From Rhipidocladum racemiflorum (Eukaryota; Streptophyta; Magnoliopsida; Poales; Poaceae): a DNA stretch of 64,000 bases. Below the pieces are notes generated by a model that did not search any database, was not told the DNA's origin, and saw only the letters and a program-made list of their open reading frames with translations. This document shows positions 36,701 to 46,238 of the stretch, piece after piece. A program made the translations under genes and the position numbers. The stretch is taken from the NCBI GenBank assembly GCA_036346355.1, contig CM070581.1:3286001-3350000 (forward strand). Direction: 5' to 3'. Numbering within the stretch: position 1 is the first letter of the stretch; the number at the start of each line of letters is the position of its first letter.

Positions 36701-39700
36701 AACCTCCAAGGACAAGAATCAGACAGATCTACTGTTGAAGGTGGTACAAGTGCTGGCCATGATCAAGGTCAACATAGTTCAACAGGTGTAGAGGGTTCGC
36801 AGATTGCACTAAGACGCAATAATGGACTTGGTTTGGTAACTTCTGCAGCAAGTGCATTTGATGCTGCAAAGGACATAATGGAAGCTCTTAGGAGCAAGCA
36901 TACCAATCTAGCCAACGAACTTGAGGTAAGAAATAACACGATAATTTATCTAGCCGTTGGGAACTGTAGTAATGAGAATGGCTATTATTTATTCTACTCA
37001 GCAGCAGCCTTGTTACATTCTGAAATGTGAGGTTTTGCTTTGTGTACATATCTCAAAAGTGTTAAGAGGGTGGATAAGACTGGTGTAGAATAAGCCATCC
37101 TGTACTGGTTATAAAATAGTGTTTGCATAAGGAAATTTGTTTAGCAAAGCTAGCATTTAAAAGGGGGCAAAAGCCCGTGCATATTTACTTCTTAAGTTCT
37201 AGTAGTTATGGATATTATTATTTATTATGATTAAAGAAGCTTGAGGGATTCAGCATAAACAGCACTTCTAAGCCTGTCCGGTGCTCGAAAATTTGATGAT
37301 GTACGTACTGCTTTATAATATGATGTTATTTCATTGCTGGTTTCAGGTTTTACTGTCTGAAATTGGATCAAGATTTGTTACTCTTCCTGAGGAAAGACTT
37401 CTTGCTGTGGTTAATGCACTGCTTCATCGCTGCTACAAGTATCCAACTGCAACCACAGGCGAGGTTCCACAATCTCTCAAGAAGGAACTTTCTGGTGTAT
37501 GTAGAGCTTGCTTTTCGCAAGATGCTGTTAACAAGCATGTTGATTTTGTCAAGGAGTACAAGCAAGATTTTGAGCGTGACCTTGACCCAGAGAGTGCTAC
37601 TACTTTTCCTGCAACCCTTGCCGAACTTACTGAGAGACTGAAGCACTGGAAGAATGTTCTTCAGAGTAATGTGGAGGATCGGTTCCCTGCAGTATTAAAA
37701 CTAGAGGAAGAAAGTAAAATACTAAGGGATTTTCATGTTGTTGATGTAGAACTCCCAGGGCAGTACTTCACAGATCAGGTTGGTAAAGATGATCACTTTT
37801 TATTCTCTGTATGAACTATATCACTCACCATTGGTGCACCATCAAATGGATGGTGTGCCACATTCTTTGGAAAGTATTATGCTGTTCCCCCAGTTCTTCT
37901 CTGTACTTGTCACTACTCACTACACTAGTTATCCTTTCTATTGTCTAAATTTTGCGTTTCTTTTGCAGGAGGTTGCGCCTGACCACACTGTCAAGTTGGA
38001 CAGAGTTGGACCTGACATCCCAATTGTACGGAGGCACGGTAGTAGCTTTCGACGCCTGACACTTATTGGTTCTGATGGTTCACAGCGCCATTTTATTGTT
38101 CAGACATCGCTGACTCCGAATGCTCGGAGTGATGAAAGAATGCTGCAGCTATTCCGTGTACTAAACAAAATGTTTGACAAGCACAAGGAGTCTAGGCGGC
38201 GCCATCTTTCTATCCATACCCCAATAATCATTCCTGTTTGGTCACAGGTGAAGTACTTTTTATATTATCCTTTACCTGATAATAATTTGTTATTCCTGAA
38301 CTTTTATCTACCAGGTTCCAGGTTAGTATATAGTTCCTTCTCTTGACATAGCAATTTTTATTTATTCAGGTTCGGATGGTAGAGGATGATTTGATGTACA
38401 GCACTTTTCTTGAGGTGTATGAAATTAATTGTGCACGGCATAATAGGGAAGCTGATTCACCTATTACAATTTTCAAAGAGCAGCTAAATCAAGCCATCTC
38501 AGGGCAGGTCTCTCCTGAAGCGGTGGTGGAACTACGTATGCAAGCATACAATGAAATTACTAAAAGTATTGTTAATGATAATATCTTCTCCCAATACATG
38601 CACAAGATTCTGCCAACTGGCAACCACCTCTGGACTTTCAAGAAACAGTTTGCAATCCAAGTGGCTCTGTCCTGCTTCATGTCATACATGTTGCAAATTG
38701 GTGGCAGGGCTCCTAACAAAATTCTGTTTGCTAAAAATACTGGAAAAATCTTCCAAACTGACTTCCATCCAGGTATATTATTCTTGATGATTGTCAATCT
38801 TCCTAAATAAGGCATGTGGAATGCTGTGATGACTCACATTTGTTTTTTTGTAGCTTATGATCCAAATGGAATGATCGAGTTCAATGAGCTAGTTCCATTT
38901 AGGCTCACACGCAACATGCAAGCTTTCTTCTCAAATTTTGGTGTTGAAGGTCTCATCGTTTCTGCCATGTGTTCTGCTGCCCAGTCTGTGGTTTCACCCA
39001 AAGTGAGCATTCCCACCCAGCATGCTTGCACATTTCAACAGCAATGAATGAGTGCTTCTATGCTCTTTTTTTTTAAAGTTGCACAAATATTAAAGCATGA
39101 ATGAAAGGTGGATGAGGATTACTTACCCCTTCGCTTGCTTCAAGATTTGTACAATTTTTATTGGGAGGGAAAGCATAGAAACACTGCTCGTGATTGAATT
39201 CTGGTATGATATGCTAAGAGTGTATAGGGATTTTTTATTGTGTTATTTTATTGTGGTGCCAATTGAGCTTGCATATTCCTTACGGATATGAAGGTTTAGT
39301 GATGCATTTATCTAATCTCCTTTTCTGCAAGTGCAACGTAATTAGGTTGTTGCTTTACGATTTTCAGCAAAGCCAGCACATATGGCATCATTTGGCTATG
39401 TTTTTCCGTGACGAACTGTTATCTTGGTCATGGAGAAGGCCACTTGGCATTCCTTCTGTTCCAGTTGCTGCTGGAATGATCAACCCATTGGATTTCCAAC
39501 AGAAGGTGGTAAATAATGTGGAGCATGTCATCAATCGCATCAAATTAATATCACCGCATTATCTTGCTGATGAGGTATGCTTTTTCTTTTATGTTGATTT
39601 GTGTCTACTTTTTTGAAGAAAGCTAGTGGGTGGCTAGGGCCAATCCGCACAGATAAGAAACCAACACATGTCACCATATGTTTCCAGATCACCGGCTACA

Positions 39701-39935
39701 AACAACCAGAAAACCGTTTGGACACGAGTTTTTTTCATAAGTCATTATTAAAATTTTTGGCCTGATCTATCTAATTCAGAAGTCATTTCTGATCATTCAA
39801 GCCTTGGTATTTCAGGACGAGACCACAACGGAACCACCTCAGTCAGTCCAAAGAGGCGTCACAGATCTGGTGGAAGCGGCATTATCTTCCAGGAACTTGT
39901 GCATGATGGATCCGACATGGCACCCGTGGTTTTGA
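13759..39935 (+). CDS. TRA1: TRA1/TRRAP orthologue, 36 coding exons, 3,885 aa
   Basis: Giant PIKK-family pseudokinase, scaffold of SAGA and NuA4 acetyltransferase complexes in the nucleus, where it docks transcription activators. Coding exons: 13759-13822, 14616-15343, 15416-15544, 15806-15891, 16601-16709, 17125-17220, 17341-17403, 17484-17543, 18767-18835, 20011-20092, 20198-20250, 20353-20415, 20490-21719, 22129-23121, 23199-23534, 23700-23958, 24317-24539, 25365-25767, 30017-30166, 30262-30483, 30580-30801, 30873-31523, 31930-32190, 32309-32665, 33200-33603, 33676-34105, 34315-35616, 35709-35969, 36070-36360, 36455-36925, 37347-37778, 37969-38247, 38370-38772, 38854-39002, 39368-39574, 39816-39935. 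They total 11,658 nt with phase kept at every junction. Length matches plant TRA1 (about 3.8-3.9 kaa), and no exon is broken. All introns are GT-AG except intron 3, which is GC-AG. Intron 18 is enlarged to 4.2 kb by a transposon. Confidence 0.96.
13823..14615 (+). other. TRA1 intron 1
   Basis: A 793-bp T-rich first intron (donor CC/GTACGG, acceptor CTCTGCAG). ORFs crossing it are not coding. Other introns over 300 bp without visible elements are 15892-16600, 16710-17124, 17544-18766, 18836-20010 (apart from the duplication at 19397-19560), 21720-22128, 23959-24316, 31524-31929, 32666-33199 and 36926-37346. All are AT/T-rich and hold no recognised gene. Confidence 0.8.
15545..15805 (+). other. 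TRA1 intron 3, GC-AG type
   Basis: The exon reading SVSIRK must join ELLVGLKQ of exon 4 to keep the conserved protein. The only junction that does so has donor AAG/GCAAGA and acceptor TTGCAG. A GC donor flanked by AAG and AAGA has the strong U1 pairing typical of plant GC-AG introns. The intron also carries a 145-bp MITE starting 44 bp after the donor. Confidence 0.85.
15589..15733 (+). mobile_element. MITE copy A in TRA1 intron 3
   Basis: 145 bp flanked by TTACTTA on both sides (15582-15588 and 15734-15740). The left end GAGAGGTGCTTCTATGC pairs with the right end, whose reverse complement begins GTGAGCAGTATTTCTATGC. A second member, closely similar along its length, lies in intron 34 of the same gene. 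A 7-8 bp duplication fits a hAT-type element, but the superfamily is not certain. Non-coding. Confidence 0.7.
19397..19560. repeat. Imperfect 80-bp tandem duplication in TRA1 intron 9
   Basis: Two adjacent units begin CACTGAAAAAGTTGCAATAT and CACTGAAAAAACTGCAGTAT and run in parallel through ATACCACT, GACACTGAATAA and TCACCTTA / TCCACCTTA. Non-coding. Confidence 0.7.
22080..22097. repeat. (TA)n microsatellite in TRA1 intron 13
   Basis: A run of about eight TA dinucleotides 30-50 bp upstream of the exon 14 acceptor. Confidence 0.8.
22129..25767 (+). CDS. TRA1: TRA1 exons 14-18: central HEAT region
   Basis: Encodes residues 945-1682. Exon 14 has a serine-rich, probably disordered loop (SSSSSQSG, SSLSSSITMGSRSRS, residues about 1000-1035) followed by helical repeats. 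Exon 18 contains a second low-complexity loop (NQLPSSVPVNQLSSSVND) where plant TRA1 proteins differ in length. Exon 18 ends in LSLPQ, and the next coding exon is 4.25 kb away. Confidence 0.93.
24929..25102. mobile_element. CAGGGGCGG-type MITE in TRA1 intron 17
   Basis: 174 bp with ends CAGGGGCGGATCCAGGCCC and GGGCCTAGGCTAGCTCCGCC followed by CCTG, an imperfect inverted repeat of a kind common in plant introns. TCTCA lies on both sides, but with 2 bp misaligned on the right. Non-coding. Likely a short hAT-type element. Confidence 0.65.
26289..29735 (-). mobile_element. 3.4-kb LTR-like insertion in TRA1 intron 18
   Basis: On the minus strand it begins TGAAATGCCCTAGAATA and ends in a CGGGTCACCACG context. 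GAATG lies at both edges (26284-26288 and 29736-29740), a candidate 5-bp duplication. Order on the minus strand is AT-rich start, GC-rich block at 28110-28500 with long open frames, CT-rich tract, then non-coding sequence ending in a GTATTTTTGTACTCAC region near 26740. This matches the plan of the solo LTR at 43671-46233. I infer a large solo LTR or non-autonomous LTR element. The left end lacks a clean TG at the duplication (TGGTGACC starts 2 bp further in), so that boundary is uncertain. Confidence 0.6.
30017..34105 (+). CDS. TRA1: TRA1 exons 19-26: second half of the solenoid
   Basis: Encodes residues 1683-2581. Exons 19-21 contain highly conserved stretches (WNHLKRE, QAPEKIILQVFIALLRTCQPENKLL). 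Exon 22 (651 nt) has a Ser/Thr/Pro-rich insert of about 100 residues after WERQRQ, including a KRVKVEPG motif that looks like a nuclear-localisation or SUMO (VKVE) site; this is inference only. Exon 25 reaches the start of the FAT region. Confidence 0.93.
34315..36925 (+). CDS. TRA1: TRA1 exons 27-30: FAT domain and acidic/polar linker
   Basis: Encodes residues 2582-3356. Exon 27 (1,302 nt) and exons 28-29 make the FAT domain, a run of TPR-like helix pairs found only in PIKK proteins; recognisable pieces are EMCLWEEQWLSCATQLGQWE, KLAHIARKQGL and GDLLLKMND. Exon 30 changes character at about residue 3235 to a 90-residue Gly/Asn/Ser/Gln-rich linker with almost no hydrophobic residues. It then returns to a helical segment (AFDAAKDIMEALRSKH) before the kinase fold. 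Confidence 0.93.
37347..39002 (+). CDS. TRA1: TRA1 exons 31-34: PI3K-like pseudokinase domain
   Basis: Encodes residues 3357-3777. The fold of a PIKK kinase is clear (N-lobe VRRHGSSFRRLTLIGSDGS, then DERMLQLFRVLNKMF and the conserved QFAIQVALSCFMSYM). The catalytic pieces are gone. Where active PIKKs have the DRHxxN catalytic loop this protein has IGGRAPNKILF, and the DFG magnesium-binding motif is replaced by TDFHPAYD. It therefore cannot be an active kinase, as is known for Tra1/TRRAP in all eukaryotes. Confidence 0.95.
39050..39190 (+). mobile_element. MITE copy B in TRA1 intron 34
   Basis: Shares ends (GAGTGCTTCTATGCT and AGCATAGAAACACTGCTC) and interior (AAAGTTGCACAAATATTAAA, GCTTGCTTCAAGATTTGT) with copy A in intron 3, in the same orientation. 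The flanking duplication is imperfect (CAATGAA / GATTGAA), suggesting an older or altered insertion. Confidence 0.65.
39368..39935 (+). CDS. TRA1: TRA1 exons 35-36: FATC tail
   Basis: Encodes residues 3778-3885. It ends with VTDLVEAALSSRNLCMMD, then PTWHPWF and a TGA stop. The FATC motif closes every PIKK protein and its final aromatic residues are invariant, which fixes the stop codon. Exon 35 reads FFRDELLSWSWRRPLG, the conserved lead-in. Confidence 0.95.
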
Positions 39936-40230
39936 AAGAAGCTCACCCGTTTGTAGCCTGACGAGCAACTAGAGCGTTGTAGTTGATCCTAATCTGCTGT
40001 AAATATGGCCTTATTTGGCCACACAGGTAAACGTAGTATCATGTAGATAACAAATTCGGCTTTCAGCTCTGTTTACTAGTATTGCCGTGTTCTGTGACAA
40101 CTTTAATTTAGATGGAGGGCATGGATGCATACGTTTACCCATGGGAACACTCGACTTGTTTGGTAGATTGCACTTTCGCAAACTCGGTAATTACAGAGGG
40201 TTCTTGACTGGATGAGGCTACAACCTACAG
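39936..40230 (+). other. Probable TRA1 3' UTR
   Basis: Follows the TGA stop directly. It is AT-rich with no ORF. TGTAAATATGG near 40000 and TGTTTACTAG near 40070 could serve as weak plant polyadenylation signals, but no canonical AATAAA is present. Confidence 0.45.
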
Positions 40231-40499
40231 GCAATGTTCTACATGCTATTTTGTCCTTTGCAAAAATGGTTTTTACATACAACTCCATTCTTGCAAGGTA
40301 ACACCGTTCTTGGTAAAAATTCGTTCGTCAGGTTAGAGAAGAAGGCGCGTATCTTCCGGAAAGTTGGCTTGAGCAATGAAAAGTGACACTGTAGCGTGCC
40401 AAATAAGAAACGAAGCTCTTTTGTAAGCTTTCCAAGCATTTGTGTAGCATCCTCTCTCCTCGTGTTGATGTAAGCTTCACTAGCATTTTTCATTCAGTT

Positions 40500-41254
40500 A
40501 GTCTTCTTGCTGAGCAATCATAGACGGATGAGAAGCCTACATTTCCCTTTGTCTCCGCTCCTTGTCTTCTGCCATTGATCATGCACCCTTATTTGCTTCA
40601 AACTCAAACAATCCTTTATTATATGATCTTTCTCATTATATAGATAGCATACACGTGTGTCTTTACTCTTGCCCCCCTCCTCCTCCTTCCTCCTGTAACA
40701 TCTGCTTTTGCCTGCATCACTTATTGTAGTCAATGTTTGATCACCCGAGAATGAAGAGAACTCCTAAAATGGTGGTAGAGATGATACCAGTATGATGATT
40801 TTATTGTTCTCAATTTTTTCATCTACATTAATAAGCTATATGAAGACATTAAGATTGTCGAAGAACCATGTACCTTCCTTCATGTGCAACCTATATAGTT
40901 GTCGCTTCAACACCCACTAATTTGTCCGCGACTTTTTTAGTGAATTCTCTTTGATCATCGAGTACTTTACATCATTGAAGACACATAGACGGATTATACT
41001 GATAGCATTTCGTTTTATCACCTTTCAGCCATCTTCGGACATCTTTTCAAGTTTGTCCCATTCAAGAGCAGCGATTAACTCTTGCTGGACAACGCCATCA
41101 CTCACCATACATTGCCACACGTTAAAATTTTCTCCGCTGTCAATTTTCTATACTTGATTCCATATCATCGATATCAATCTTGATTTTGTGCCACTTGACG
41201 CTTTACCGACATTACAAATTTGATTAATTTGGTATTCTTTGATAGCACTTGTTA
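40500..41254 (-). pseudogene. Decayed Ty1/copia gag
   Basis: On the minus strand, scattered frames give the copia Gag order: an AALEWDKLEKM-like segment, SIIRLCVFNDV, ADKLVGVEAT, a Lys/Gly/Arg-rich stretch, then CYLYNEKDHIIKDC, a CCHC zinc knuckle whose second Cys has become Tyr. Stops and frameshifts are frequent. It ends before any protease, integrase or RT, so only the 5' part of the element survives. It lies convergent with and just 3' of TRA1. Confidence 0.6.
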
Positions 41255-41266
41255 CGCTATGATACC
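41255..41266 (-). other. Degenerate tRNA-Met primer-binding site of the copia remnant
   Basis: Minus strand reads GGTATCATAGCG against the usual GGTATCAGAGC of plant copia elements that prime from initiator tRNA-Met. It sits between the gag remnant and the LTR-like sequence. Confidence 0.55.
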
Positions 41267-41269
41267 TCT

Positions 41270-41800
41270 TCTTATGCGCATCAGCCTCTAGATTGGATCA
41301 GAGTATTGTGAGATACAGCATGAGCGTGCACGGTTTCCAGAACGAAGAGAATGAATCTCATAGAGAGAACCAAAATAATGATGAGCAACCATGACGAGAG
41401 AGAAAAGGTTTGACAAAACCGATCATAAATTCTTTAAGCACAACCTTAAAAGAGTACATGATTGTTGCTCTCTCACAACCTCTCAAACCTTTTAGAACTT
41501 TATCCTCACCCTATACAAGAATCTAGTGTTAAAGAATAACCCAACATCAAATCTTTTTGTGCGCCTCTTGATTTAGATGAGTTGGTTTGTGCTTCATTGT
41601 TACTTAGGTTCTCCGTGACCACCCCTAGGTTTATATAGCCTCCCTAGTTTTTCTCCAGAGCAAGTAGGAATCCCACTCCTATTAGGATTAGGAATCTATA
41701 GTCCTACTAGGATTCATCTAGCACACCTTTCTAAATCCTTAAAAACTAGATGAATAACTATATTTAACTCTTATAGCTTCACTTTTTTTGGCCCTCTTAC
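41270..41800 (-). repeat. Copia-type LTR remnant
   Basis: Lies immediately upstream (minus strand) of the primer-binding site. It contains GGCTATATAAACCTAGGGG (41623-41641), a plausible LTR TATA box, followed by a long leader. The outer end is approximate; no second LTR is present. Confidence 0.5.
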
Positions 41801-41829
41801 AAGCATTTTTTATGTGCAAATCTTGGCCT

Positions 41830-43110
41830 TTCTGAATAGGTTTGCAAAAATGGTCTCCTATTCGATCACGGAAGCCGTGGCAGCCCAAGGAGCTCGATAG
41901 ATTTCTGGGAAGATGCTAAGCACGGGGAACTCGGGAGGGCTGCTACCAAGCATCGTGGGCTCGGTAGGAGGCCTGTTGAGCGTAGGACCAAGCGCGTGAA
42001 CTCCTTCCAAGCTAAGGGAGTGCGGTAGCGAGGTGGGCCTGTCACTATTGCCATGGTCAGTCGGCTTGCCGCCCGCACGGAAGGCTACCGATCCCCTTAG
42101 ACGTGACTAGGGATGGCAATCGAGTGGGTACCTCCAGGTACGACTGCTTCAAACCCGTCACTCGAACCCGAACATGTGCCGCCCACCTGAACCCACTAAG
42201 CTTCACGGGCATAGATTTGTGCCCACGTCCGAATCCGATGGGTAACCGATACCCAATAAGTACCCACAGGCACATATCCATTGCTTTCCCAAGAAGGATA
42301 GGAGATGGCGTACCTGGCGGAAGGGAAGAACATTGATGTGCCTGCGACGCCGTGCGAGAACCGAAAGCGAAGAGAAGGGTACACCACGACCGCCACACAC
42401 TCTCGCCCGTGGATGCCGGAGGCCAAGTGAGGCGGCCATGGCGGAGGAGGCGGTGAGGCGGGAGGAGGCGCTATGGCCTGTGGGGGGCGAGGGGGGTGAG
42501 GAGGCTGTCATGTGGGGCAAAGAGGCAGTCGTAGGGGGCGATGTGGGCGAGAGGGCCGTGGGGGGCGAGGCGGAGGGGGCGAAGGGAGGTGAGGGTCCCG
42601 AGACAATGCCAAGGAAGGCGGTGACGGGAGGGCGATCGGGGTGGAGGGAGACGAGGGGGGCGAGCTGGCGCCGAGGGAGGCAGAGGGCGGTAGGACTCAG
42701 GAGGGAGAGGGAGGGGTGCGGGAAGGTGGAGGCGAGTAGATCGAGGGGGGGGGGTTGGGGGATTATGGCGGGCGAGGCACTGAGTTAGCGAGTTAGGGTT
42801 TTGTGTTTCTAATGTATTTCTCATAAAAAAGTGGGGTCCACATGTCATAAAATACCTATTGGGTACTCATGGGTTCGAATTGATACCCACGGCCATCCTA
42901 TGATTTTATCGGGTACCCAAACTTGAAAATCTGTAGATTTGAAGTGCTACCCGTGTCCGCCCTTATCGGGTCGGGTATCCGTGGGTATCTAAACCTATGG
43001 GTAAAACTGCCACCCTAAGGCGATCATTTTTTTTTTTTTTGCAATTTTAATTAGGAGAAGGCCAGATTTGCAATAAAAGGCTGTAAGGGGCTAGAAAAGC
43101 TAAGGCTTCG
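41830..43110. repeat. Dispersed repeat, copy 2, split by a MITE
   Basis: The left part (41830-42108) and right part (43017-43110) together correspond to the single block at 2840-3260, with the same order of blocks. They are separated by a 0.9-kb insertion starting TAGGGATGGCAA. Copy 1 thus serves as the empty-site comparison. Confidence 0.6.
42109..43016. mobile_element. Nested TAGGGATGGCAA-type MITE
   Basis: The left end TAGGGATGGCAATCGAGTGGG pairs with the right end, whose reverse complement starts TAGGGTGGCAGTTTTACCC. Both flanks are rich in GGGTACC and GGGTATC words, as in the well-known grass hAT-type family with these ends. The core (42440-42790) is a G-rich block with long but meaningless open frames. 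An 8-bp duplication is not clear. It interrupts the dispersed repeat. Confidence 0.6.
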
Positions 43111-43665
43111 AAGTTAGTCCAGATTGGTTAAATTTCTCTAATGCTACTTATTCTCATGCAGAGTTTAATTCTTAGATGTGAGCGTTTACGCATATCTGTG
43201 CAGTGGTGCTGATGTGCAGTCAGCAGACAACAACTGCCTGTGGTTTTCGCTTTCTGCTCTATGGAAACTTGATGTAACTACTGGGTTAGTCTAAATTGCA
43301 TATGGTGTATATATGTTTCTCCTCTCCATTGAAATCACGCTCCCGCATGAGCGCACCACCACGGCTAGCTGTTAATCCTGGCCTACTGGTTTAGTGTGTG
43401 CGTGGAGCCCTGGAGCAGAAGCTGCCTGTGCAACGTCATAACAGGAGGCAGAAGACACGAGGCAGGAATTTGCTCCAAAAGATCGAAGCACAAGGCCCTG
43501 AAAAATGAAAACCAGCTGAATCTCTTTCAGTCGCTAGCCGAATCTCTTTCAGTCGCCAGCCGACGCCGCAAGCAGGTAAAAGGAGAGAGGAAAAGCGGCG
43601 AGCGAAAGCACAGAGATGGTTTTAAGGATTGCTGCATGCTTGCTTTTGTGTTCCATCGCAAGGGC
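43111..43665. other. Intergenic, no recognised gene
   Basis: Only a short tandem duplication (GAATCTCTTTCAGTCGC twice, near 43519 and 43543) stands out. ORFs here lack recognisable domains. Confidence 0.4.
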
Positions 43666-43670
43666 ATTGA

Positions 43671-46233
43671 TGAAACATCCCAAAATTCAAAACGAATTTG
43701 GTTGGTTTTCGTTTGAATTTGCATTGAATTTGAATTTGGAAATCGGAAATTCGAATTCGAATTTTCTCACCTTTTTGGAATCCTTTGCTTCATGGGCTTT
43801 GCGGCCCGTTCCCTTCGGCCCATGTGGCCTGCTCGCCTCGTCGGCCCGGCCCGTGCCGCCGCCATGCCGCCTCCGTCGCCTCGCGCCCGGCCAGCGTGCC
43901 GCTTCGCGCCATGCGCTCCGTGCGCGCGCCGCCGCCTCCGCCCGTTCTGCCGCCGCCCCCAGCCGCTTGTCGCCATAACGCCGCCGCGCTCGCGCCGTGC
44001 TGCCGCTCAGCCGGCTGCGCCCTCGCCCTCGGCTATAAAGCCGCACCCTCCGCCTCCAACTCGCCCGCTCCCTCTCCTCCGTGGTGAGCTCCTCTCCCTC
44101 CCTTGCCTCGTCCTCGCTCGGCCATGGCAGCTCCGCGCCACAAACCCGCCGCCTCCTCGCCCTCGTGCCCTAGCCCTAACCCTCCCGCGCCTGCGCCTCC
44201 AGTGAGCGGGTCCCACTCGCCAGCGTCCCCACCCCGTCGACCCTCCTCTCATTTCCCGTGGGCCGCCACGCCGCGCCTTCGCTGCCACGCCGCCTGGCCG
44301 GAATAGGCCGTGGCCCATTTTTCCAGCTGAAGCCGGCCCAGCGCCATTAGCACAGTAAACCGAATTTCGGTTTTTAAATTTAAATATTAAATTCCGAAAT
44401 CCATTTTAAATTCCAGAAAATCCCGGAAAAGCCTAGAGCCCCACCAAATACATTTTCCCAACCGTCTCGACCCACTGAGTCCAGAAATGCTACCCGTTTC
44501 CAAATCCGAAACTCCGAAAATTCCCAAATCCCCGAATTTCCCTCCGTTCTCTTCCGGCTCGGTTCCCGGTTTCCGTTTTCTATTTCCGGTTTTTGTTTTT
44601 GTCGTTTACATATGTTGGTTGTCTTTTCGCGTTAGATTCGACCGTTGAGACGCCAGTGGAGCCGAGCGCATCCACAGAGTCGAGGCGATTCGAGCAGGCG
44701 TCGGACCAGGCGAGGCCTTGATCACGACTACTTCCTCGACGATTCATCCGATCCCGCTGCCGCGCAAGGCAAGCCGTACACCCTTGATCATGTTGATCCA
44801 ATCATGCCATGCTATAGTAGTAATTATTTTATATCGCATTATTTTACTGTATATTGAATTAATGAAATCCAATATTTTAGAATGACATGATACCTAGGTA
44901 ATACCGAATTGCTCATGGAACTTCCTTGAAAATATTGAATCCTGATAAATCCTTTGGAACCCTAGTAAATTGCTTATTGCCATGAATAGGTTAGATTATA
45001 CTGCTAGGTTAGTTCAAACCTGGATTTAAAGAAATGCTGCCGAATCTCCGATTCGGATGTTTATAAAAATGCTGCAGTCAGGGGGACAGTATCAGATTAA
45101 TCCCGGAGTGGATGAGATTCCGATCCCCGGCTGATGATTAATGCCTTGGTTGGTCTGGTGGCCGGTACTATGAGTACCGGGTTGGATTTGTGGATGAAGG
45201 CTTGGTCTTTGGCAAAAGTGTAAGATTAATGACCCCCTTGAGCAAAGTAAATAACTTAGTTTCCGCTCAACCACAGGTCGGACTGGTCAGAGGACCCGTA
45301 TCCGACGTAGCTCAGTAACTTAGTCATTCCCGAGATAATAATTGGACTGTTTGGTGGAACTATTCTCTGGAGAGAATAGGGAAGTGGACCGGAGGGGTGG
45401 AACGGGAATGGTCCGGAGCGACATTCTTGGTTCTCACAACGGTAGACGCTAATGGGGACCCTGAGTCCAAGGTAGCGGTCTCTATCGGTTAACAACTAAA
45501 GGACGGGAATGAATAAACGAAATGCTATGATCATCTAAACTGGGCCACATGCATTTAAGTTGTATGAAACTCGCGATTGGCACAAAGGTTATAGATATCT
45601 TGTTGGTAAAGCTGAGCTGCTCTGCAGAGTTAATCTTAATGGTAATCGATTACGCCGTACTTCCGGTAAATGAAGTTAAGTTTGAAATTGGGGTGATACC
45701 CGTAACTAAGCTCAAGTTACTATTTTGAAGTTTGGTAATTGTGGTTAAAAGTATTGTTGAACTTGTGAAATTCCAATTACTTATTTTATAGTCTGTGCTT
45801 CAAATGTAAAATGAATTGCAAAATAAAACTGCATCCAGATACTTAACCCTACTGTCATCCCTTGATTACCCCTACATATAGTATTCAGTGGTTCCGTACG
45901 ACTTGTTGAGTACTCTGTACTCACCCTTGCAAAACCCCGCCCTTTCAGAGTTCGAAGATGCCGGAGCCTACCAGGAGATCGTAGATGGCGATTTAGTCTG
46001 GTTCTAGGTCTTTGTCTTCGCTCAGGCCCTGCCTGTGGTTTCCTTCTTTTGGTATTGTAAGTCTAGAAGCTCGGACGCTTCCTTTGTAAAATCTGGTCGT
46101 TAAACCAACTATATTGAATAAAAGTGTTGATTTGGCTTTTGCCAGGTAATTTTACTCTTGTTTTCCAACAGTTAGTCTTCCTAGGTAACTGTTGTGAGTT
46201 TTCGCACTGCCCCTAAAAAGACGGTCCGTCACA
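43671..46233 (+). mobile_element. Solo LTR, 2,563 bp, duplication ATTGA
   Basis: Begins TGAAACATCCC and ends GGTCCGTCACA, flanked by ATTGA on both sides (43666-43670 and 46234-46238). TG..CA ends with a 5-bp duplication mark an LTR; there is no second LTR or internal domain, so it is a solo LTR from recombination. It carries a GC-rich block at 43800-44310 with long accidental frames, a CTCTGCAGAGT palindrome near 45625 and TACTCACCCTTGCAA near 45920. Length and layout fit the long-LTR Ty3/gypsy families of grasses. Confidence 0.8.
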
Positions 46234-46238
46234 ATTGA

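Noticed and set aside
36443..37030. Extension of TRA1 exon 30 to a stop at 37030
   Set aside because: The donor GAG/GTAAGA at 36925 joins exon 31 in frame to continue the conserved protein; the extension is intron read-through.
42333..42848. Long ORFs in both strands
   Set aside because: Simple G-rich core of the nested MITE; composition alone explains the openness.
43785..44318. Overlapping Ala/Pro/Arg-rich ORFs
   Set aside because: GC-rich block of the solo LTR; five or more frames are open at once.
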